This document shows positions 1 through 7,080 of a stretch of DNA of 9,409 nt, piece after piece. How positions within the stretch are numbered: the first letter of the stretch is position 1; each line of letters begins with the position of its first letter. This DNA comes from Actinobacteria bacterium ADurb.Bin346 (lineage in GTDB: Bacteria > Actinomycetota > Humimicrobiia > Humimicrobiales > Humimicrobiaceae). The position numbers and the translations under genes were made by a program. Location: assembly GCA_002068775.1 (NCBI GenBank), contig MWAX01000100.1, positions 1 to 9,409 on the forward strand. The letters run 5' to 3'. The notes under the pieces are model-generated. The model did not search any database, had not been told where the DNA came from, and was given only the letters and a program-made list of their open reading frames with translations.

Positions 1-1
1 A

Positions 2-457
2 TTTGATGAAAAAGCAAAAGCCATATACACGCCGTTAAAAATCTCAGAAGAAGAATTAAAAGACGGCATAACGGTGGTATGTGCCGGCACCACTGACATC
101 CCGGTTGCAGAAGAAGCTGCGCTTACTGCTTATCTTATGGGCAACAGAATAAAAAAGATTTATGATGTCGGCATTGCCGGGATACACAGGCTGCTGAATT
201 TTAAAAAGGATCTTCTTTGCTCCAATGTTATAGTAGCTGTAGCCGGAATGGAAGGAGCGCTGCCCGGGGTTGTAAGCTCTATAGTTGAATGCCCGGTGAT
301 AGGAGTTCCGACAAGCATTGGTTACGGAGCAAGTTTCGGGGGGCTTGCGCAGCTTCTTACAATGCTTAATTCATGCAGTCCTGGAATTTGTGTTGTAAAC
401 ATTGATAATGGATTTGGCGCAGGATATGCAGCAGGCCTTATAAATAAAAAGAAATAA
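2..457 (+). CDS. larB: LarB, pyridinium-3,5-bisthiocarboxylate mononucleotide (nickel pincer) cofactor synthase, C-terminal part
   Basis: This is the 3' end of a gene that begins before the window; the frame is open from base 2, and about 151 codons are visible before TAA. LarB carboxylates the pyridinium ring of nicotinic acid adenine dinucleotide and cleaves its phosphoanhydride. This is the first step towards the nickel-pincer cofactor of lactate racemase and related racemases and epimerases. The visible part is the PurE-like (AIR carboxylase) domain. It carries the LarB signatures CAGTTDIPVAEEAA, DVGIAGIHRLL, VAGMEGALPGVV, PTSIGYGASFGGLAQLL, MLNSCSPG and NIDNGFGAGYAAG. The last blocks separate LarB from true PurE. 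The stop lies 29 bases before the dnaE ATG, with no terminator between, so the two may be co-transcribed. No other lar gene is visible, so whether larC and larE are nearby cannot be judged. Confidence 0.93.
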   Translation, partial: FDEKAKAIYTPLKISEEELKDGITVVCAGTTDIPVAEEAALTAYLMGNRIKKIYDVGIAGIHRLLNFKKDLLCSNVIVAVAGMEGALPGVVSSIVECPVIGVPTSIGYGASFGGLAQLLTMLNSCSPGICVVNIDNGFGAGYAAGLINKKK

Positions 458-486
458 AAATAAAAAGAATACACTTGACCGGAAAA

Positions 487-3400
487 ATGAAAAAAAATTT
501 TGTCCATCTTCATGTGCACAGCGAATATTCATTGCTGGATGGGCTGCTGAAAATTGACGACATGATAAAAAAAACTGCTGACCTTGAAATGCCAGCTGTC
601 GCCCTCACTGACCATGGAAATATGTATGGTACAATTGATTTTTATAAGGCTGCTAAAAAAGCCGGCATAAAACCCATAATAGGCTGTGAGGTGTACCAGG
701 CTCCGGAAAGCAGGTTTGAAAAAAAATTTAACCGTGAAAAAAAAGAGGAGCTCTACAATCATCTTACTTTGCTTGTTAAGAATAAAGAAGGATATAAAAA
801 CCTGTTGAAGCTTGTCAGTCTTGGATTTCTTGACGGTTTTTACTACAAACCCAGGGTAGATGCTGAACTTCTGCAGAAATACGGCAATGGACTGATTGCG
901 CTGAGCGGCTGCATGAGCGGGAGAGTACCGCGCAGTATTGAGCTTGGCAGGATAGATATGGCGCAAAAAGCAGTTGAGGAATATATTGAAATATTCGGCA
1001 GGGATAATTTCTATCTTGAACTTACAGATTTTGGCATAAAAAAGCAAAAAGAGATAAACAGCGCCATGTGTGAGCTTGCCGGAAAATCAGGCATTGGCGT
1101 GGTCTGCACAAATGATGTCCATTATCTTAACAGGGATGATTTTAAATACCATTTCCTTCTTTTATGCGTACAGGCAGGGACTACAATGGGAGATTTCAGA
1201 AAATATTGTGATGACCTTCCTGCAGACGCTGACCTGGATACCAGTATAAGCCATATAATAAAAAAACTTGCTCTGCAGGAAGAGCAGAATAAAGGAATAG
1301 ATTTCGAGAAAAATGAGAAAAGCGGTTTTTTCCCGAGAACGATGGAATATTATTTTAAAGATTATAATGAGATTCACTCTCTTTTTAAAGACTATCCTGA
1401 ATCAATTGAAAATACTCTTGAGATAGCTTCAAGATGCAATGTCGAGCTTGATTTTAATCTGGGCCTTATACCGCCGTTTAAGGTTCCGGAAGGACACACC
1501 CCTGACGACTACCTGAAAAAGCTTTGTCTTGAAAGCGCCGGAAAAAAGTATATTCCTTTAACGGCTGAAATAACCAGCAGGCTTGAAAGAGAGCTTGGTG
1601 TCATAAGAAAAATGGGCTTTGCTGAATATTTTCTTATAGTCTGGGATTTTGTCAGGTTTGCCAAAAACAATGGCATCAGAGTTGGGCCGGGAAGGGGCTC
1701 TGCAGCAGGCAGCATAGTATCTTATATGCTCGGCATAACAGACATTGAACCTCTGCGCTATGATTTGCTTTTTGAGAGATTTTTAAATGAAGAACGAAAA
1801 AAAATGCCTGATATTGATATTGACTTCAGTGATGAAAAGCGTAATGAAGTCATCAAATATGTAACGGAAAAGTACGGTGAGAGCAGGGTGGCGCAGCTTA
1901 TTACATTTGGGACAATGGCTGCAAGGCAGGCAATCAGGGATGCCGGAAGAGTGCTGGAGGTGCCCTATGCTGAAGTTGACAGGATAGCCAAACTTGTCCC
2001 GATGGAGCTTAATATGACAATTGATTCCTCCCTTAAAATAGTAGCTGAACTTCAGGAATCATATGACAACAATAAAAAAATCAGGGAAATAATAGATACA
2101 GCAAAGTCGCTTGAGGGAAAAGCGCGCCAGCATTCCATACATGCTGCAGGGATTGTTATCTCATCAGAAGAGCTGTATAACTACACGCCCGTCCAGAGAG
2201 ATGAAAAAAGCGGTGATATAAAGACACAGTATAAGATGGAGGATGTCCAGGAAATAGGGCTATTGAAAATGGACTTTCTCGGTTTAAAAACGCTTTCGCT
2301 GATCGACAGGACACTGTTTTTAATAAAAAAGACAAGGAGCATAGAGCTTGATATCAATAATATAGACCTTACTGACCGGAAGACATACCGCATGCTTTCC
2401 GGGGGCGACTGCCTGGGTGTTTTCCAGCTTGAAAGCTCAGGCATGCGTGAGCTTGTAATCAATTTAAAACCCAACCGGTTTGAAGACATAATTGCAATTC
2501 TTGCGCTTTTCAGACCAGGTCCGCTGCAGAGCGGAATGGTGAGCGATTTTGTAGATGCAAAAAATAAAAACAGGCAAATAAAATATTTACATCCCAGTCT
2601 TGAGCCGATACTTAAGGAGACTTATGGAATAATACTGTATCAGGAACAGATCATGATGATAGTCTCGAAGCTCGCAGGGTTTTCAATGTCAGAGGCAGAT
2701 ATTCTAAGGGATGCAATAAGCAAGAAAAAAAGAGATGTTATAGAAAAGCAGAAAAATAAGTTTATGGATGGAGCAAAAAAATCCGGCATAATAGACCAGC
2801 AGACTGCCGGCAAGCTGTTTGAGCTTATAACTCATTTTGCAGAATACGGTTTCAATAAATCACATAGCACGGCATATGCAATGATATCCTATCAGACAGC
2901 ATACCTTAAAGCGAATTATCCGGTTGAGTTTATGGCCGCTCTTTTGAGCATAAGAATGGGAAGCCAGGAAAAAGTGGCGCAGTATATAACTGAAGCAAAC
3001 AGGATGAATATCAAGGTTTTACCCCCTGATGTAAATGAGAGCTTTGCGGATTTTACAGTTGTTGGAAAATCAATAAGGTTCGGCCTGTCTGCAGTAAAAA
3101 ATGTAGGCTCAAATGTAATAGAGCTCATAGTCAGAGAAAGAAAGGAAAAGGGCAAGTATAAAAACTTTGAAGATTTCTGCAGAAGGGTTGAGAGCAATGT
3201 GCTCAATAAAAAGACAATTGAAAGCCTTGTAAAAGCCGGAGCTTTCGATTCGCTTGGACTCACAAGGAGATACCTTCTGGATAATTATGAAAAAATAACA
3301 GATGAGGCTTCAAAAATAAAAAAAAGCAAGCAGTCAGGGCAGTTTTCCTTTTTTGATGAAGTAATGCCGGGTGAAGGCATGTTTTCGGATTTTAGTGAAA

Positions 3401-4293
3401 GCGCCGTACAAAGCGCCGCGCAAAATATTTCTTCAACACCCGGTGCTAAAGGACAAATGGAAGAGTTCTCATCAAGGCAGCTTTTAAACTTTGAAAAGGA
3501 AATGCTGGGGCTTTATATATCCGGGCATCCTCTCGCTGAATATCAGGAAATGCTTTCAGGGTTCACATCAATACAGGAACTTTATGAGGAGAAAGACAAA
3601 TCCACACAGACTGTTGCGGGAGTCATTTCGCAGATAAAGCAGATATTTACAAAAAGCAATCAGCCGATGTATTTTATAACACTCGAGGATCTGTCAGAAA
3701 GCATAGAAGTCATTATTTTTCCAACTGTGCTTGAAAAACATCGCGCAATTCTTGAAGCAGACAAAATCATCAAAGTCAGGGGAAAACTTGACAGGAAAGA
3801 GGACCAGATAAAAATTATTGCAAATGAGGTTGAAGATATAAAGGGTGATAATATAAAAGGCACAGGCCGCAGGGCTGTAAAACCTGCAGAGAAAGAAAAT
3901 CAGGAATTAAATGAAGATCCTGATACTGCCGGCGGTTTTACAGGTGAAGAATATAATGAAAGACCGGGGATAAACGGCTTTTCTGCAGATAATGAAAATA
4001 CGATGTCAGTTTCAGAATCAAATGAAGGGAAGGAAGCAGCAAGTCTTGTAATAACACTGGATAAAAGCTCCCTTAGCAGAAACTCAGTAAATGATTTATA
4101 TGACATAATACTCGCAAATCCCGGCGCAGCATCTGTCGAATTTAATATAAAAAACAGCGGCAATGATAGCATAGAAAAGCAGTACAAGCTTCCGGATGAT
4201 TATAAAGTAAGTTGCGTGGGCCCGCTTTTTATACAACTTAAAGAAAAATTTGGCAGCAGTATAAAATGGGACTTATTGCCGGACATAAAATAG
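487..4293 (+). CDS. dnaE: DNA polymerase III subunit alpha (DnaE), with intact PHP domain
   Basis: Replicative DNA polymerase catalytic subunit, 1268 aa from the chosen ATG. An in-frame TTG at 475 would add four residues. I prefer 487 because MKKNFVHLHVHSEYS begins as the family usually does; neither start has a strong ribosome binding site. Domains in order: PHP (about 5-290), polymerase palm, thumb and fingers (about 300-850), helix-hairpin-helix region (about 850-940), OB fold (about 1040-1120), a hydrophilic acidic linker (about 1125-1190), and a small C-terminal domain. Catalytic carboxylates are D442 and D444 in PDIDIDF and D596 in LKMDFLG, matching E. coli D401, D403 and D555. QFSFF at 952-956 fits the beta-clamp binding motif. 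The PHP domain keeps all nine putative metal ligands (H9, H11, D18, H43, E68, H92, C142, D210, H212), so it may proofread. An insertion of roughly 35 residues lies near 236-282. Confidence 0.97.
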   Translation: MKKNFVHLHVHSEYSLLDGLLKIDDMIKKTADLEMPAVALTDHGNMYGTIDFYKAAKKAGIKPIIGCEVYQAPESRFEKKFNREKKEELYNHLTLLVKNKEGYKNLLKLVSLGFLDGFYYKPRVDAELLQKYGNGLIALSGCMSGRVPRSIELGRIDMAQKAVEEYIEIFGRDNFYLELTDFGIKKQKEINSAMCELAGKSGIGVVCTNDVHYLNRDDFKYHFLLLCVQAGTTMGDFRKYCDDLPADADLDTSISHIIKKLALQEEQNKGIDFEKNEKSGFFPRTMEYYFKDYNEIHSLFKDYPESIENTLEIASRCNVELDFNLGLIPPFKVPEGHTPDDYLKKLCLESAGKKYIPLTAEITSRLERELGVIRKMGFAEYFLIVWDFVRFAKNNGIRVGPGRGSAAGSIVSYMLGITDIEPLRYDLLFERFLNEERKKMPDIDIDFSDEKRNEVIKYVTEKYGESRVAQLITFGTMAARQAIRDAGRVLEVPYAEVDRIAKLVPMELNMTIDSSLKIVAELQESYDNNKKIREIIDTAKSLEGKARQHSIHAAGIVISSEELYNYTPVQRDEKSGDIKTQYKMEDVQEIGLLKMDFLGLKTLSLIDRTLFLIKKTRSIELDINNIDLTDRKTYRMLSGGDCLGVFQLESSGMRELVINLKPNRFEDIIAILALFRPGPLQSGMVSDFVDAKNKNRQIKYLHPSLEPILKETYGIILYQEQIMMIVSKLAGFSMSEADILRDAISKKKRDVIEKQKNKFMDGAKKSGIIDQQTAGKLFELITHFAEYGFNKSHSTAYAMISYQTAYLKANYPVEFMAALLSIRMGSQEKVAQYITEANRMNIKVLPPDVNESFADFTVVGKSIRFGLSAVKNVGSNVIELIVRERKEKGKYKNFEDFCRRVESNVLNKKTIESLVKAGAFDSLGLTRRYLLDNYEKITDEASKIKKSKQSGQFSFFDEVMPGEGMFSDFSESAVQSAAQNISSTPGAKGQMEEFSSRQLLNFEKEMLGLYISGHPLAEYQEMLSGFTSIQELYEEKDKSTQTVAGVISQIKQIFTKSNQPMYFITLEDLSESIEVIIFPTVLEKHRAILEADKIIKVRGKLDRKEDQIKIIANEVEDIKGDNIKGTGRRAVKPAEKENQELNEDPDTAGGFTGEEYNERPGINGFSADNENTMSVSESNEGKEAASLVITLDKSSLSRNSVNDLYDIILANPGAASVEFNIKNSGNDSIEKQYKLPDDYKVSCVGPLFIQLKEKFGSSIKWDLLPDIK

Positions 4294-4306
4294 GTATACG
4301 AAATCC

Positions 4307-4335
4307 TCGAAAAAATACTGATAAATTAATATAAT
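4307..4335 (+). promoter_or_regulatory. Probable sigma70-type promoter for the his cluster
   Basis: The 86-base gap between dnaE and hisZ holds TCGAAA at 4307-4312 (four of six matches to TTGACA), a 17-base spacer, and a perfect TATAAT at 4330-4335. Transcription would start near 4342, leaving a leader of about 40 bases before hisZ. The gap is very AT-rich, so a chance TATAAT is possible, but the spacing is ideal. The leader is too short for a T-box. I see no run of His codons that would make an attenuator peptide, and no hairpin followed by a T-run. A weak AAGG lies at 4373-4376 before the hisZ ATG. Confidence 0.5.
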
Positions 4336-4379
4336 AATCTTTTAAAATCAATAAAGTAATTTGAAAATTTATAAGGTAA

Positions 4380-5648
4380 ATGTTTAAAGAAAGAGAAAAA
4401 AATTTAATTTTAAAACTGCCTTTCGGTTTCAGGGATATATTCCCGGTGGAGGCTCATGAAAGAAAGGAAATAGAAGACATATTAAGGTCCGAGTTTCTCG
4501 GCTGGGGCTATGGGGAAGTGAAAACCCCGGTAGTCGAGTTTACGGAGAATCTTTCTGCAGGCGCAGGCCAGGGCTGGAAAGATAAACTGATAAGCTTCTT
4601 TGACAATGACGGCAATATAATTTCGCTTCGTTCTGATATGACTGTGCCGATAGCAAGACTGGCTGGCATGCGCCTTAAAAAGGAACAGCTTCCTGCCAGG
4701 TTTTTTTATTTTGCCAATTCTTTCAGACAGTCAGATATACAAAAAGGCCGGAAAAGGGTCGTGAGCCAGGCAGGGCTTGAATTCATAGGCTCGGGAGGCT
4801 TTACTTCTGATATTGAGATATTAAGCATACTGATGAATATTTTAAGCAGCCTTAAGATAAGCGATTTCAGGGTTGCAATTGGAAATATATTGTTTGTTGA
4901 GGGAATGTCTGAGTGGCTGGGATTTGACAGTGCCGGCTTTAAAACCTTGAGGTCAGGACTTCTGAAAAAAGACCTGGTTCTGCTTGAGCATCTGCTGGCT
5001 GAAACCGAAAAAGAAAAAACAAAATTATTTTTTGAGCTTATCAAACCATCGGAAGATATTAAAGAATTAAAGAAATTATGCAGCAGATCAGGCAATAAGA
5101 AAATGATTTCCAGTTTTGATTATATTGCAGAGATACATGACATGTGCGTAAGCGCCGGATTTTCAGCAAATCTTATAATCGATCTCGGAATTGTCAGAGA
5201 CTTTGATTATTATTCAGGCATGATATTTGAGGCATATTGCCCCCGAATAACTGAACTCCTGGGCAGCGGGGGCAGTTATGATGGGCTTGTGAAGAAATTC
5301 GGTCTGAGTGTATCCGGCACAGGTTTTGCTCTTGATATGGACATTCTTCACAAAGCGCTGAAGGATTCTTATACATATTCTGATGTCTCTAAAAAAAAGA
5401 TAATATTGATATCAGAAACCAAAGACTGCAGAAATGCGCTGAAACTTGCAGGCGATCTGCGCAAAAAAGGCCATCTTGTTGAGTTATTTTTTGCAGGACA
5501 CGAGGATCCAAAAGAGCTGTGCTGTTTAAGAAAAGCAGGTTTTGTATATATTGCAGATTTTAACAATAAGGAAGCTGAGGTACTTGAATTCAGCAATGAT
5601 TATAAGAGCGTCAATACAAAAAGGATAAAACTTGAAATCGGCAAATAA
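4380..5648 (+). CDS. hisZ: ATP phosphoribosyltransferase regulatory subunit (HisZ)
   Basis: HisZ is a catalytically inactive paralogue of histidyl-tRNA synthetase. It joins the short form of HisG in a hetero-octamer, making that enzyme active and sensitive to histidine. The 422-aa protein starts with a class II synthetase-like LPFGFRDIFPVEA. It carries LRSDMTVPIARLAG (R84, D86), FYFANSFRQ, QAGLEFIG, RDFDYYSGMIFEAY (from R273) and GSGGSYDGLVKKFG followed by TGFALDMD. A C-terminal segment of about 90 residues (KKIILISETKDC onwards) resembles the anticodon-binding-like domain seen in longer HisZ proteins. I call HisZ rather than HisS because the next gene is a short HisG and because FALDMD replaces the usual synthetase motif (GxGFAxGxERL-type). 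The ATG at 4380 follows AAGG with close spacing. The 3' end overlaps hisG by 17 bases, which suggests translational coupling. Confidence 0.93.
   Translation: MFKEREKNLILKLPFGFRDIFPVEAHERKEIEDILRSEFLGWGYGEVKTPVVEFTENLSAGAGQGWKDKLISFFDNDGNIISLRSDMTVPIARLAGMRLKKEQLPARFFYFANSFRQSDIQKGRKRVVSQAGLEFIGSGGFTSDIEILSILMNILSSLKISDFRVAIGNILFVEGMSEWLGFDSAGFKTLRSGLLKKDLVLLEHLLAETEKEKTKLFFELIKPSEDIKELKKLCSRSGNKKMISSFDYIAEIHDMCVSAGFSANLIIDLGIVRDFDYYSGMIFEAYCPRITELLGSGGSYDGLVKKFGLSVSGTGFALDMDILHKALKDSYTYSDVSKKKIILISETKDCRNALKLAGDLRKKGHLVELFFAGHEDPKELCCLRKAGFVYIADFNNKEAEVLEFSNDYKSVNTKRIKLEIGK
5621..5625 (+). promoter_or_regulatory. Ribosome binding site fixing a TTG start for hisG
   Basis: AAGGA lies six bases before TTG at 5632, inside the last codons of hisZ. 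There is no in-frame ATG between here and the conserved IAIPKG motif; the first lies around codon 32, beyond that motif. The combination of site and frame decides the TTG start. Confidence 0.7.
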
Positions 5649-6312
5649 AGAAATTGTAAAAGATGACTGCAGCCTCAATATAGCAATACCAAAAGGATAT
5701 CTTTTTGATGTATGTGTGGAGATGCTTAAAGGTGCCGGATATGATACTGCCCCGCTTTTTAAACAGACAAGAAAACTATTTGCAGTTTCTGCTTCTGATA
5801 ATTTCAGATACATCATTTCCAGGCCAATGGATGTGCCTGTTTATGTTGAGCAGGGTGCATGTGATATTGGTTTTGCAGGAAAAGATATGCTTGAAGAGCT
5901 TGAAAGCGATGTGGTCGAGCTGGCAGACCTTAAAAACGGTATCTGCAGGGTTGTAGTTGCAGCAGGAAAAAATCGCGTGTCTGAAGTTAAAGAAAAATAT
6001 GAACATTTTGGCTCAGTTAAAATTGCCACAAAGTATCCCAATATTGCAAAAAAGTATTTTGACGGCAAAGGGATGCAGGTGGAAATAATAAAGCTTTATG
6101 GTTCAATCGAGCTCGCCCCTGTCCTTGGCATAGCAGACGAAATTGTTGATATAACTGCAACAGGAAGCACATTGAAATCAAATGACCTTGTTGAAATGGA
6201 AACAGTTATGCACTCAACAACAAGGCTTATCGCAAACAGCGTAAGTTACAGGCTTAAGTTTTCAGCAATAAATGAATTCCTGGAAAAAATAATGGAAAAT
6301 ATCGGAAAATAA
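5632..6312 (+). CDS. hisG: ATP phosphoribosyltransferase catalytic subunit, short form (HisG)
   Basis: HisG catalyses the first committed step of histidine synthesis, joining ATP and PRPP to give phosphoribosyl-ATP. The 226-aa protein has the two periplasmic-binding-like lobes and lacks the C-terminal ACT-like regulatory domain of long-form HisG (about 290 aa), so it needs HisZ, which is encoded just upstream. Visible motifs are LNIAIPKGYLFD (K21, G22), DVPVYVEQGACDIGFAGKDM, IATKYPNIAKKYF, the IELAPVLGIADEIVD stretch, and the PRPP loop DITATGSTL (173-181) followed by LVEMETVMHSTTRLIAN. It begins with TTG behind a good ribosome binding site. The first dozen residues are an extra hydrophilic lead before the conserved start. 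The reading frame is intact with all expected motifs, so the gene looks functional despite the damage around it. Confidence 0.95.
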   Translation: MKSANKEIVKDDCSLNIAIPKGYLFDVCVEMLKGAGYDTAPLFKQTRKLFAVSASDNFRYIISRPMDVPVYVEQGACDIGFAGKDMLEELESDVVELADLKNGICRVVVAAGKNRVSEVKEKYEHFGSVKIATKYPNIAKKYFDGKGMQVEIIKLYGSIELAPVLGIADEIVDITATGSTLKSNDLVEMETVMHSTTRLIANSVSYRLKFSAINEFLEKIMENIGK

Positions 6313-6325
6313 AAAAACAAGTAAA

Positions 6326-6349
6326 ATATTATTATGGATATTATTATGG
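6326..6349 (+). repeat. Perfect 12-bp tandem duplication upstream of hisB
   Basis: ATATTATTATGG occurs twice head to tail (6326-6337 and 6338-6349) and continues with AT. In the hisB frame it reads YYYGYYYG. It sits exactly where a hisC-like tail begins, so it may mark slippage at a deletion junction, or it may be chance in AT-rich DNA. Confidence 0.75.
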
Positions 6350-6399
6350 ATTTCGTGCAAATATGGAGAATTTTGAAGAAATTATGGAAAGAAAAATAA
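6327..6399 (+). pseudogene. hisC: Possible 3' remnant of hisC (histidinol-phosphate aminotransferase)
   Basis: Between hisG and hisB the hisB frame is open from the hisG stop and reads GFRANMENFEEIM before the likely hisB start. HisC proteins end in a segment of the type G-T-x-E-E-M-E-x-F-L-x-x-L, and the Gly, Met, Glu and Phe align. If the frame changes at the T-run at 6371-6374, the text continues LKKLWKEK and stops at TAA 6397-6399, which looks like a natural HisC end overlapping the hisB start. The fit is short and needs a frame change, so it is suggestive only. It is more believable because clearer remnants of hisH and hisF stand at the equivalent places further down. The alternative is that these residues are simply a natural hisB N-terminal extension. 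Confidence 0.3.
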
Positions 6400-6968
6400 A
6401 AATCACAAGGCAGACCACGGAGACAGCCATAGAGGTCGAGCTTGACCTTGACGGTACAGGAAATTATGGCATTGAAACACCATTGCCATTTTTTAATCAT
6501 GTACTATCAAGTTTTGCAAGACATGGCCATTTCGATCTCTTCATAAAAGCAACCGGTGATGTAGATACTGACCCGCATCATCTGATAGAGGATGTCGGCA
6601 TATGCCTGGGACAGGCAATTGCACAATGTCTCTCTGACAAAAAAGGGATAAGCCGGTTTGGTTTTGCAATTATCCCTATGGATGAGAGCAGAGTGACAGT
6701 TGCTCTTGATATTGGCGGAAGACCATTTCTTGTATACAGCGCAGATATGCTGAATGAAAAAATCGGAAATATGCCAACCATGCTGGTTGAAGATTTCTTT
6801 GCTGCTCTTACAGGCAATGCTTTAATAAACCTGCATATTGATAAGAATTCAGGAACAAATTCTCACCATATTATCGAGGCAATTTTTAAAGCTTTTGGTG
6901 TAGCGCTGCGCAAAGCAGTAGAAAAGAGCTCCGGCAGCTCAATCCCATCAACCAAGGGTGTTATTTAA
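6384..6968 (+). CDS. hisB: Imidazoleglycerol-phosphate dehydratase (HisB)
   Basis: HisB dehydrates imidazole glycerol phosphate to imidazole acetol phosphate using a di-manganese centre. The 194-aa monofunctional form has the classical duplicated metal motifs: DPHHLIEDVG (H65, H66, E69, D70) and SHHIIEAIFKAFG (H161, H162, E165). It also has FFNHVLSSFARHGHFD near the N terminus, the MDESRVTVALDIGGRPF block, and the end PSTKGVI. There is no histidinol-phosphatase fusion. I start at ATG 6384, since MERKIKITRQTTET matches the usual family start. An upstream in-frame ATG at 6363 would add seven residues (MENFEEI) that may be left over from hisC. Neither start has a strong ribosome binding site: a GAAGAA stretch precedes 6384, and a distant GGA precedes 6363. 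Its substrate would come from HisH-HisF, for which no intact gene is present here. Confidence 0.95.
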   Translation: MERKIKITRQTTETAIEVELDLDGTGNYGIETPLPFFNHVLSSFARHGHFDLFIKATGDVDTDPHHLIEDVGICLGQAIAQCLSDKKGISRFGFAIIPMDESRVTVALDIGGRPFLVYSADMLNEKIGNMPTMLVEDFFAALTGNALINLHIDKNSGTNSHHIIEAIFKAFGVALRKAVEKSSGSSIPSTKGVI

Positions 6969-6984
6969 CCAAAGGTGTTATTTA
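6951..6984 (+). repeat. Imperfect 17-bp tandem duplication of the hisB stop region
   Basis: ACCAAGGGTGTTATTTA at 6951-6967 is followed at once by the same 17 bases with one change (G to A at 6973) at 6968-6984. The unit spans the last hisB codons up to the first two bases of the stop. The unit length is not a multiple of three, so the second copy lies out of frame after the true stop and does not alter HisB. Confidence 0.85.
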
Positions 6985-6999
6985 AATATAAATCCGTAA

Positions 7000-7080
7000 A
7001 CCCGGTCCGTACGGCAGATGCTTGAGAATTTCAGGGATATTTCCGGTCTGTCGGGAAATAATGGAGGCGCAGTATCATGA
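7000..7080 (+). pseudogene. hisH: 3' remnant of hisH (imidazole glycerol phosphate synthase, glutaminase subunit)
   Basis: The frame ending at TGA 7078-7080 is open only from about 7000 and reads RQMLENFRDISGLSGNNG near its end. HisH proteins end shortly after FHPEKSG with a helix of the type GLxMLxNFxxI, which this matches. Upstream, the neighbouring frame reads KPGPYG and would join it after one frame change, as in a decayed EKSGxYG stretch. The stop overlaps the hisA start as ATGA, the arrangement expected from a tightly coupled hisH-hisA pair. Only about 25 codons remain of a gene of about 200, and none of the glutaminase Cys-His-Glu triad is present. HisH would supply ammonia to HisF. 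The remnant also contains the hisA ribosome binding site, which may explain why it persists. Confidence 0.55.
7063..7067 (+). promoter_or_regulatory. Ribosome binding site of hisA
   Basis: GGAGG lies nine bases before the hisA ATG at 7077. It is embedded in the hisH remnant and is one of the strongest sites in the window. Confidence 0.8.

Noticed and set aside
475..486. TTG at 475 as the dnaE start
   Set aside because: It is possible in frame, but it adds only MTGK, has no good upstream ribosome binding site, and the ATG at 487 fits the family start better. TTGACC here also looks like a -35 box, but no -10 box follows at the right spacing.
4294..4379. T-box or other His-responsive leader upstream of hisZ
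   Set aside because: The leader would be only about 40 bases. There is no T-box antiterminator sequence, no specifier hairpin and no T-run terminator.
6334..6399. A 21-codon open frame before hisB (ATG in the 12-bp repeat, TAA at 6399) as a leader peptide
   Set aside because: It has no His codons, no attenuator hairpin and no ribosome binding site. Its end is better read as a possible hisC tail.
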